Shown piece by piece: positions 1-4,814 of a stretch of DNA of 9,796 nt; positions within the stretch are counted from its first letter, which is position 1; the number at the start of each line of letters is the position of its first letter. The translations under genes were made by a program, and so were the position numbers. The DNA lies in assembly GCA_964412615.1 (NCBI GenBank), contig CAYPPK010000014.1:1-9796 (forward strand), given 5' to 3'. The notes under the pieces were generated by a model, which was not told where the DNA came from, did not search any database, and saw only the letters and a program-made list of their open reading frames with translations. The DNA is from CAYPPK01 sp964412615. GTDB taxonomy: Bacteria > Patescibacteriota > Minisyncoccia > Sungbacterales > HO2-52-23.

Positions 1-650
1 CTGCCGGGCGTGAACCCGACAAGGGGGAAGGCCATGGTGGCCTGCTTGGCAGCCGGGATGGAAGAACGCACCAGGTCCGCGAACATCTCGGCCCTGTTCC
101 GCTCCAACTTGTTGGTGCGGGCCTGGACGGCCTGCACGGCCTTGACACGCTCGGTGGCCTCCTTGCGGAGGACCTCCTCTCGCGTCTTCGCCTCGTTGGC
201 GAGACCCTGCTTGGTTCCGGCGATGGCCATGGCTTGGGCCACGGTTGCGGTCTTGAGCATGTCGATGTCGCTGGCGTTGGCCAGGACACCGCCCTTCACG
301 ACAGCGACCGTATCCTTCATCTCGGCGATGGCCGCGGCGTTGGCCGCGACCTTCCCCTCAGCGCCGGTGAGCTTCGCGGCGAGTTGGCTCACCGCCTGCT
401 TGCGCGCGTTCCGCTCGACGTCCAGTGCGGCCTCCCGCGCCTTGGCCTCGTCGGTGATCGCCGCTGCCGTGGCCGCGGCGTCCGCCTTCTTGCCGAGCTC
501 CTGACGGAGCTCGGCAAGCCTGGCGTCGCGGACCTGGCGCTCGATCTGCACCAGGTCATCCACGTACTGCCGCGACGGCGGCAGTGCACTGCACCCGGCC
601 GCGAGGCCGGTGGCGAGCAAGAGGCCGATACCAGCGTTACGCGTCTTCAT
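1..650 (-). CDS. Predicted coiled-coil lipoprotein, partial (3' end outside window)
   Basis: Reading the minus strand from ATG at 650 gives 216 codons without a stop up to the window edge, so the C-terminus is missing. Residues 1-20 form a lipoprotein signal: K2/R4, a hydrophobic core around residues 6-18, then AAGC with the lipidation candidate Cys20. The rest is rich in Ala, Glu, Lys, Arg and Gln. It looks like a long helix or coiled coil (about 28-195), with two related stretches at about 104-118 and 125-139 (NAxxI..M/L pattern), as in fibre or stalk proteins. A perfect GGAGG lies 7 nt before the ATG, which decides the start. By eye the gene is about 65-70% GC, far above its neighbours, and uses G/C-ending codons. 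It has its own promoter. I recognise no family. Inferred role: an envelope-anchored structural or adhesion-like protein. Foreign origin, or a contig chimera at the window edge, are both possible. Confidence 0.72.
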   Translation of the reverse strand, partial: MKTRNAGIGLLLATGLAAGCSALPPSRQYVDDLVQIERQVRDARLAELRQELGKKADAAATAAAITDEAKAREAALDVERNARKQAVSQLAAKLTGAEGKVAANAAAIAEMKDTVAVVKGGVLANASDIDMLKTATVAQAMAIAGTKQGLANEAKTREEVLRKEATERVKAVQAVQARTNKLERNRAEMFADLVRSSIPAAKQATMAFPLVGFTPG

Positions 651-743
651 GTGCTTTCCTCCCCCCGTCCGCCGGTTGGCGGAGCGGGTTATCCGAACAG
701 GTTATACTGAACTTTACTGCGGTTGACTAAAGGTACTACTTTA
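651..743 (-). promoter_or_regulatory. Structured 5' leader and strong SD of the lipoprotein gene
   Basis: From the transcription start predicted near 743, the leader is about 93 nt. It contains a hairpin at 668-683 (TCCGCC, loop AACC, GGCGGA) shortly upstream of a G-rich SD: GGAGG at 662-658, spaced 7 nt from the ATG. The hairpin sits about 5 nt before the poly-G/SD stretch, so it could affect ribosome access. No known riboswitch class was recognised. The strong SD contrasts with the SD-poor neighbouring genes. Confidence 0.55.
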
Positions 744-745
744 GT
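726..745. repeat. Inverted repeat at the predicted lipoprotein transcription start
   Basis: ACTAAAG at 726-732 and CTTTAGT at 739-745 form a perfect 7-bp inverted repeat around a 6-nt centre. It lies at about +1 to +18 of the promoter at 750-778. That position suits a repressor operator, or a 5'-terminal mRNA hairpin that protects the transcript. Which of these applies is inference. Confidence 0.45.
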
Positions 746-749
746 TCTA

Positions 750-778
750 ATTATACTTTATTTAAGCTAAAAAGTCAA
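750..778 (-). promoter_or_regulatory. Near-consensus sigma70 promoter for the lipoprotein gene
   Basis: On the minus strand, TTGACT (778-773, 5 of 6 to consensus), an exact 17-nt spacer and a perfect TATAAT (755-750). The predicted start is near 743. This is the best promoter in the window, and it reads only into the lipoprotein gene, so that gene need not depend on read-through from tgt. Confidence 0.75.
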
Positions 779-790
779 TATAGAATATAA

Positions 791-816
791 TAAAATGGCT
801 GATTTAAGCCATCTTT
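791..816 (-). terminator. Terminator-like hairpin between tgt and the lipoprotein gene
   Basis: On the minus strand, ATGGCT and AGCCAT (812-807 and 800-795) pair around a 6-nt loop. A G-U and two A-T pairs extend the stem. The bases that follow are U-rich (TTTTATTATATT). It lies about 100 nt after the tgt stop and just before the lipoprotein promoter, so it would insulate the two units. The stem is A/T-heavy and of modest strength. Confidence 0.45.
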
Positions 817-860
817 AAGGTAGAGCTATTATGAATTTTTCTTAATTTTTTGTTAGCTAA

Positions 861-908
861 TTTATATTTACAATCCACCAACGATCGTGTGTAGGATGTA
901 AATATAAA
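861..908. repeat. Long A/T-rich inverted repeat just after tgt
   Basis: The arms 861-876 and 894-908 are complementary over 15 bp with a single bulged base. The loop of about 17 nt itself contains the palindrome ACGATCGT (881-888). The minus-strand form begins 6 nt after the tgt stop codon. No clear U-tract follows, so it is not a textbook terminator. It could be a 3'-end-stabilising stem or a remnant of a small mobile repeat. Confidence 0.5.
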
Positions 909-914
909 ATTATT

Positions 915-2084
915 TTACTTAAATATGGTCTTTTTTCGCCAGGCGCTGAAGGTTCCCTTGGCCAAATCCTCGCGGATTTTTTTCATTATAGTGTTGAAAA
1001 AATAAACATTATGAAGCGAAGCCAGGCGCCCTGCTTCCGGATCTCGCGACTTGAAAAGATGGTTTAAGTAAGCCCTGCTTGTTTTAAATTCCGCACAAAC
1101 CGGACAAGCGCATTCCGGATCTAAAATGCTGTTGTCTTTTTGGTAGAGTGAACGCTTAATATCAATTCTGCCTTTTTCTGTCCAAATTGATCCGTGCCTG
1201 CCTTCGCGCGTGGGAATGACGCAATCAAAAGTATCCACGCCCCAGCTGACCGCCTCGTAAATATCTTCCGGCCGGCCGATGCCCAAAAGATGGCGCGGTT
1301 TTTCTGCGGGCAGCAAAGGACTTGTCCAGGAAAGTTCGCGAAAAGTGTCTTCTCTGGTATCGCCAAACGAAGTGCCGAAAGTTCCGCCGATGGCCAGGCC
1401 GTCAAAATCTAGTGAAGAGGTAAAAAGCGCACTTTCTTTGCGCAGGTCCTCATATGCTCCTCCTTGTATAATTCCGTAGAGCAACTGATCGGAAGTTTTG
1501 GCTTTTAGCGACCGCTCGGCCCAGCGATGAGTTCTTTGCAGGGATTCTTTGGTATAGCCATAACCGTGCAAAGGAGAAGTCGGTTCATCAAAAGCAAGCA
1601 TGATATCCGCTCCCAATTTTTCTTGGATCCAAATGGATTTTTCCGGAGTAAGCTCTTTTAATTCGTTGTTTTCGCGGAAAAACACCCCGTCCGCGTTTAT
1701 ATCAACCAGATTATTTCCGGGCGATGCTTCTTCGCGAAATTCTTCCCGGGGCGCGATTTTGCCGACCTTATGTTCCCGAGCAAAACCCAAGCTAAAAACC
1801 TGAAATCCTCCCGAGTCGGTCATCAAGGGTTTCTGCCAATTCATAACTGAATGCAATCCGGAGAAATCCGCCAGGCCGTCTTCCCCTAAGTTCTTCCACA
1901 TATGATAAGTATTTACGATGATCATTTGAGTTTGGGAGCGGCGCAGGTCTTCCGGCTCCAGGGTTCGCACCTTGGCGTGCGTGCCGACAATCACATAAGC
2001 GGGAGTTTCCACCAGGCCATGCGGCGTTTCCAAAATTCCTAAGCGAGCATGGGAAGCAGAATCTTTTTTGAGAATCTTAAACAT
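915..2084 (-). CDS. tgt: Queuine/preQ1 tRNA-guanine transglycosylase
   Basis: Cytoplasmic enzyme that exchanges guanine-34 in the anticodon of GUN tRNAs (Asp, Asn, His, Tyr) for a 7-deazaguanine base. The 389 residues compare with about 375 in E. coli. Visible motifs: MTDSGGFQVF with the general acid/base Asp90; FDE with base-recognition Asp166; GLAIGG around 229-234; FDCVIPTREGRHG with the nucleophile Asp287; and a C-terminal zinc site Cys325, Cys327, Cys330 and His358. Between SLG (98-100) and GVFFR (133-137) there are about 24 more residues than I recall in E. coli Tgt. The ATG at 2084 gives a normal N-terminus. No SD precedes it, but an extended -10 box lies 10-18 nt upstream, so translation is probably leaderless. 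No other queuosine gene is in the window. The family assignment is secure; whether the substrate is preQ1 or queuine cannot be read here. Confidence 0.96.
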   Translation of the reverse strand: MFKILKKDSASHARLGILETPHGLVETPAYVIVGTHAKVRTLEPEDLRRSQTQMIIVNTYHMWKNLGEDGLADFSGLHSVMNWQKPLMTDSGGFQVFSLGFAREHKVGKIAPREEFREEASPGNNLVDINADGVFFRENNELKELTPEKSIWIQEKLGADIMLAFDEPTSPLHGYGYTKESLQRTHRWAERSLKAKTSDQLLYGIIQGGAYEDLRKESALFTSSLDFDGLAIGGTFGTSFGDTREDTFRELSWTSPLLPAEKPRHLLGIGRPEDIYEAVSWGVDTFDCVIPTREGRHGSIWTEKGRIDIKRSLYQKDNSILDPECACPVCAEFKTSRAYLNHLFKSRDPEAGRLASLHNVYFFNTIMKKIREDLAKGTFSAWRKKTIFK

Positions 2085-2095
2085 CGTTGTATGAT
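2068..2095 (+). promoter_or_regulatory. Predicted promoter of the beta-CASP RNase gene (leaderless mRNA)
   Basis: TTGAGA at 2068-2073 (5 of 6 to consensus), a 16-nt spacer and TATGAT at 2090-2095 (5 of 6). Transcription would start at about 2101-2104, essentially on the ATG at 2104. No SD is present, which fits a leaderless mRNA. The -35 box lies inside the first codons of the divergent tgt. Confidence 0.6.
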
Positions 2096-2102
2096 TATAT
2101 CA
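2094..2102 (-). promoter_or_regulatory. Extended -10 promoter of tgt (leaderless mRNA)
   Basis: The minus strand reads TGATATAAT: a TGn extension plus a perfect -10 at 2099-2094. I see no good -35, as extended -10 promoters tolerate. The predicted start at about 2088-2084 leaves 0-4 nt before the tgt ATG. It overlaps the plus-strand -10 by two bases, so the two promoters should exclude each other. Confidence 0.6.
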
Positions 2103-2103
2103 T

Positions 2104-3465
2104 ATGCAACTGTCTTTTCACGGAGGGGCCCGCGAAGTTACCGGCGCCTGCTACCTTTTAGAATCGCAATCCGCCAGCCGGCGGAATAAAATTTTGGTTG
2201 ATTGCGGATTGTTCCAGGGAACACAGGAGTGCGAAGAATTAAATTTCAAGCCCTTTGCTTTCAAAGCCGCTGAAATTGACGCGGTGTTTATTACGCATGC
2301 TCATTTGGATCATATAGGCCGCCTTCCCAAATTAATGCGGGAAGGTTTTGGGGGTGAAATTTTTTCTACTGCTCCCACCAAAGATTTAGCCGCGCTAATG
2401 CTGGATGATGCGCTTAATTTAAGCGAACGGCAGGGAAAATCTCTTTATGACCGGGAGGATTTGGAAAAAACTTTGGCCCGCTGGAAAGTAATATCGTATC
2501 AGGAGGAACTTGCTTCTGGTGATTTTAAAATCAAATTTTATGAGGCCGGACATATTTTGGGCTCGGCCATGATAAGAATTAATGCCGAGGACCTGTCTGC
2601 GCAGGCAGGCAGAAAATTTCTTTTTTCCGGGGATTTGGGCAATATTCCTTCGGTTTTGCTGCCTCCGCCCGAAATTTTCCATGACGTTGAATACTTAATC
2701 ATTGAATCAACCTACGGCAACCGGGCGCACGAAGAAGCAAAAGAAAGAGTCTTAAGTTTGGAACGGGCGGTAGAAGATATTACTGCTCGGGGAGGCGCGC
2801 TTATGATTCCTGCTTTTGCCACCGAACGCACCCAGGAGATTTTGCATTTGCTCAATGAAATGCTGCTTTTTAAACGTATTCCGGAAATCCCGGTTTTCGT
2901 GGATGCGCCTTTGGCCATCCGGGTAACTGAAGTCTTTGAAAAGTATCCGTTATTTTATAAAGAAGAGATACGGGAATTATTTAAAAAACATCCTAATCTT
3001 TTTCGTTTCAAAAAATTAAAACTGACCCAAACGGTAGAAGAATCTAAAGCCATAAATAACGTCCCTGCTCCCAAAGTGATTTTGGCCGGTTCGGGCATGA
3101 TGAACGGAGGCAGAATTTTGCATCATGCCAAACGCTACCTTGGCGATCCTAAAAGTATTTTGCTCGTGATCGGCTATCAGGCGGCCGGTTCGTTGGGCAG
3201 GCGGCTGCTGGACGGAGAAAAACAAGTGAAAATTTTAGGGGAAGAAATTGCCGTAGAGGCGGAAGTCCGGCTGATCCAAGGATTTTCCGCGCACGCCGAC
3301 AACCCCCAGCTTTTTAAATTCACCGAAGCTAATCGTGATTCTTTGCAAAAAGTTTTTGTAGTGCAGGGGGAAGAACCGGAAGCTTTGCATTTTTCGCAGG
3401 AAATAAAAGACCGGCTGGGAGTGCAAGCCGACGCGCCGGTGCTGGGAGAAAAATTTGAGATATAG
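2104..3465 (+). CDS. Beta-CASP metallo-beta-lactamase RNase (CPSF73/YSH1-like, COG1236)
   Basis: Predicted zinc-dependent cytoplasmic RNA endonuclease and/or exonuclease of the beta-CASP superfamily, acting in RNA processing or decay. The 453 residues match the usual length of about 430-460. The metallo-beta-lactamase half carries His65-x-His67-x-Asp69-His70, His150 in AGHILGSA and Asp177 in SGDLG. The beta-CASP half carries ESTYG (Glu201), PAFATERTQEIL (about 236-247), the GSGMMNGGR signature (329-337) and GFSAHAD with His397. All expected metal ligands are present, so it should be active. The N-terminus MQLSFHGGAREVTGACYL matches the family start well, supporting ATG 2104 despite no SD. An 18-bp palindrome encodes an apparent small insertion at about residues 163-170. 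It is divergent from tgt and ends in a hairpin terminator at 3466. The exact RNA target is not deducible. Confidence 0.94.
   Translation: MQLSFHGGAREVTGACYLLESQSASRRNKILVDCGLFQGTQECEELNFKPFAFKAAEIDAVFITHAHLDHIGRLPKLMREGFGGEIFSTAPTKDLAALMLDDALNLSERQGKSLYDREDLEKTLARWKVISYQEELASGDFKIKFYEAGHILGSAMIRINAEDLSAQAGRKFLFSGDLGNIPSVLLPPPEIFHDVEYLIIESTYGNRAHEEAKERVLSLERAVEDITARGGALMIPAFATERTQEILHLLNEMLLFKRIPEIPVFVDAPLAIRVTEVFEKYPLFYKEEIRELFKKHPNLFRFKKLKLTQTVEESKAINNVPAPKVILAGSGMMNGGRILHHAKRYLGDPKSILLVIGYQAAGSLGRRLLDGEKQVKILGEEIAVEAEVRLIQGFSAHADNPQLFKFTEANRDSLQKVFVVQGEEPEALHFSQEIKDRLGVQADAPVLGEKFEI
2592..2609. repeat. GC-rich palindrome inside the RNase gene
   Basis: CCTGTCTGC followed directly by GCAGGCAGG: two 9-base halves, complementary at 8 of 9 positions, with no loop. 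Read in frame it supplies roughly residues 163-169 (DLSAQAG), just before the SGDLG metal motif and in a stretch where relatives usually have a short turn. It resembles palindromic repeats that I recall in CPR genomes and that can sit inside genes. That comparison is from memory. Confidence 0.5.
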
Positions 3466-3499
3466 TTGTGGAGAGCTAAGTTCTCCACAAAAGCTTTTT
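3466..3499 (+). terminator. Terminator of the beta-CASP RNase gene
   Basis: A perfect 9-bp stem, TTGTGGAGA (3466-3474) with TCTCCACAA (3482-3490), 7-nt loop, starting directly after the TAG stop. A T5 run follows at 3495-3499, after a 4-nt gap. The stem is symmetrical, so it could also stop minus-strand transcripts. Confidence 0.7.
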
Positions 3500-3542
3500 A
3501 AAAGAATGAGCCGGCTGGGGAATGGGACCCGCAGACCGGCTC
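3500..3542 (-). terminator. Terminator of the GC-rich 158-codon gene
   Basis: On the minus strand, GAGCCGG (3542-3536) pairs with CCGGCTC (3514-3508). An inner CTG/CAG and GGG/CCC helix extends the stem beyond an unpaired base. ATTCTTTT follows. It begins 6 nt after the TAA of the 158-codon gene. With the RNase terminator it forms two convergent hairpins only about 17 nt apart. Confidence 0.6.
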
Positions 3543-3548
3543 GTTTGC

Positions 3549-4025
3549 TTAGGCGGCTTCTAATACTTCCGCTACTTCCGCCTTTTCTTCCTCTCGCTTC
3601 TTTCTCGCCTTGCGGCGATCCAGAAGCGGGAAAAGGTACTTCGTGACGGGGTGGTTCCAGGGGTATGGTCCTGGCCCGGCCCAGCCACAGATCTCCTTGA
3701 TCTCCTGGGCGATCTCCGGTTCGAACCGGATCTCCGTTTCCTCGGTCCTCCATTTCCGAGGAAGCTTACGGAGACTGATCGCTTCTAAGACGAGTCCCTT
3801 CTTCACTATGTGTCCTACCACGAGGTGCTCTCTTCGATTCCGGAGAAAGCACCACCCCCTGGCCAATACCAGGTCATCGGCTGGTCCTAGCACCAAGCCG
3901 ATTCTCTGGATGTAGTCGGGAGTACCGTCCTCGTCCCGGAGCATTGCACTCCGCCGGCAGAGTACTGCGCCGACTTGAATGGCGGCGCGGTCCACTTTAC
4001 TACGCGCACCGGACTGCTGAGACAA
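3549..4025 (-). CDS. Hypothetical protein in a GC-rich orphan cassette
   Basis: 158 residues, family not recognised. The TTG start at 4025 is chosen because GGGAGG lies 8 nt upstream; no ATG or other SD-linked start is nearby. The protein is soluble, with no signal peptide or membrane segment. About 14-61 looks like a beta-rich part (AAIQVGAVLCRR, IGLVLGPADDLVLA). About 62-100 is basic (LRNRREH, LRKLPRKWR). About 112-131 contains Trp/Gly/Pro-rich CGWAGPGPYPWNHP. The tail (about 137-158) is a charged Lys/Arg/Glu helix ending in EVLEAA. The basic patches would suit RNA or DNA binding, but this is only inference. The gene is visibly GC-richer (by eye about 57%) than its flanks and is encoded against both neighbours. 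It has its own promoter, structured leader and terminator, which argues for a real, independently expressed and possibly acquired gene. Confidence 0.68.
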   Translation of the reverse strand: MSQQSGARSKVDRAAIQVGAVLCRRSAMLRDEDGTPDYIQRIGLVLGPADDLVLARGWCFLRNRREHLVVGHIVKKGLVLEAISLRKLPRKWRTEETEIRFEPEIAQEIKEICGWAGPGPYPWNHPVTKYLFPLLDRRKARKKREEEKAEVAEVLEAA

Positions 4026-4116
4026 TTCTTTTTCCTCCCTACCACTAGTTAGTTGTGGGTAAGCGCCCCTGTTTCAGACGCTTTTTTTCTCCTCCTGGCC
4101 GTTTTTTGACGGCGGT
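4026..4116 (-). promoter_or_regulatory. Structured ~90-nt leader and SD of the 158-codon gene
   Basis: From the predicted start near 4116 the leader is about 91 nt. In minus-strand order it holds: a hairpin GCCGT/ACGGC (4113-4098); an AGGAGG at 4096-4091 with no start codon behind it; a hairpin AGCG/CGCT with an inner CTG/CAG pair (4082-4062); and a CCAC/GTGG stem (within about 4058-4041) beside the functional GGGAGG (4039-4034). The last stem could hide or expose the SD. No known riboswitch was recognised. Confidence 0.5.
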
Positions 4117-4122
4117 ACGGGC

Positions 4123-4151
4123 ACCTTATCATTTTTTCATGAAGATGTCAA
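4123..4151 (-). promoter_or_regulatory. Sigma70 promoter of the 158-codon gene
   Basis: On the minus strand, a perfect TTGACA (4151-4146), a 17-nt spacer, then TAAGGT (4128-4123) preceded by TGA. That is an extended -10 with the key T1, A2 and T6 bases kept. The predicted start is near 4116. It is arranged back to back with the plus-strand promoter of the next operon. Confidence 0.65.
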
Positions 4152-4155
4152 GATG

Positions 4156-4182
4156 TTGCTTTAATGAAAATGAATATATAAT
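4156..4182 (+). promoter_or_regulatory. Probable promoter of the five-gene operon
   Basis: A perfect TATAAT at 4177-4182 lies in an A/T-rich stretch. The best -35 is a weak TTGCTT at 4156-4161 with a short 15-nt spacer. The predicted start at about 4189 leaves a leader of roughly 14 nt without an SD before the ATG at 4203. Only the -10 is convincing. Confidence 0.45.
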
Positions 4183-4202
4183 GGAAAAATATATTTTCAA
4201 TC

Positions 4203-4814
4203 ATGAAATCCACACCCCATACTCATTTAAAATATAAAATTTGCATCTCGGGCGCGGCCGAAACCGGCCATTGCACTCCCAATGCTCTTGATCTGACCAA
4301 AGAATTGGGACGGGAAGTGATTAGACAAGGTTCGGTGCTGGTAACCGGCGCCACTACCGGCGCGCCTTACTGGGCGGCCATCGGCGCTAAAGAAGAAAAC
4401 GGATTTGTGATAGGCATTTCGCCTGCCGCTTCGGAAACGGAGCATGTAAAAAAATACAAACTGCCGCTGGACTATCATGATGTGGTAATTTACACGGGCT
4501 TCGGCTACTCGGGCCGGAATTTATTGCTCACCCGCTCCTCGGACGCGGTGATTATCACCTGCGGGCGCATGGGAACCCTGAATGAATTTACCATTGCTTT
4601 TGAAGACCAGAAGCCCATCGGCGTCTTAAACGGCAGCGGCGGCATGGCCGAAGAAATAAAAGACTTGTTGCAGAAAGCTCATCGCGGCATGGGCAAGGTG
4701 GTTTTTGATTCCGATCCGAAAAAACTGGTGGAAAAAGTCGTTGAACTGGTGAAAAAAGAAAAAGTGGTGGAAATATCGGTGCCGCTTCCCGCTAAAAAGG
4801 AAGCCGTGAAATGA
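4203..4814 (+). CDS. SLOG/LOG-family Rossmann-like nucleotide-binding protein
   Basis: 203 residues related to the LOG ('lysine decarboxylase-like') and TIGR00725 families, cytoplasmic proteins that bind nucleotides or hydrolyse nucleotide-ribose bonds. Visible order: strand KICISGAAE (12-20), glycine-rich turn LVTGATTGAPYWAAIGA (46-62), GRNLLLTRSSDAVI with Arg105-Asn106 (104-117), and CGRMGTLNE at 120-128, in the position of the LOG signature PGGxGTxxE. Pro and the second Gly are replaced by Cys120 and Arg122, while Gly124, Thr125 and Glu128 remain. The C-terminus from about 180 is a Lys/Glu helix and tail not needed for the fold. ATG 4203 is the first ATG after an in-frame stop at 4179 and has no SD. 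The stop overlaps the permease start (ATGA). Cytokinin-nucleotide hydrolase activity should not be assumed, given the altered signature; sensing or binding of a nucleotide is equally plausible. Confidence 0.82.
   Translation: MKSTPHTHLKYKICISGAAETGHCTPNALDLTKELGREVIRQGSVLVTGATTGAPYWAAIGAKEENGFVIGISPAASETEHVKKYKLPLDYHDVVIYTGFGYSGRNLLLTRSSDAVIITCGRMGTLNEFTIAFEDQKPIGVLNGSGGMAEEIKDLLQKAHRGMGKVVFDSDPKKLVEKVVELVKKEKVVEISVPLPAKKEAVK

Noticed and set aside
10..710. Open plus-strand frames opposite the GC-rich lipoprotein
   Set aside because: They are antisense to a frame that has a lipobox, a strong SD and a promoter. Long open antisense frames are expected in GC-rich DNA, and these show no SD or recognisable domain.
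3466..3542. The two neighbouring hairpins as a CRISPR-like or tandem repeat
   Set aside because: The stems are unrelated in sequence and each sits directly behind a stop codon, which terminators explain.
3610..3915. Plus-strand frame opposite the 158-codon gene
   Set aside because: It has no SD or promoter, and the minus-strand frame has promoter, SD and terminator in the right order.
4091..4096. AGGAGG on the minus strand as the SD of a leader peptide
   Set aside because: No ATG, GTG or TTG lies at a usable distance downstream, so no leader ORF is supported.
4055..4237. Short plus-strand frame leading into the SLOG gene
   Set aside because: It overlaps the minus-strand leader and promoter, has low-complexity content and runs into the SLOG start in another frame; no SD was seen.
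4203..4814. Calling the first operon gene a lysine decarboxylase or a cytokinin-activating LOG
   Set aside because: The first name is a legacy mislabel of the family, and the second needs the PGGxGTxxE signature, which is altered here.
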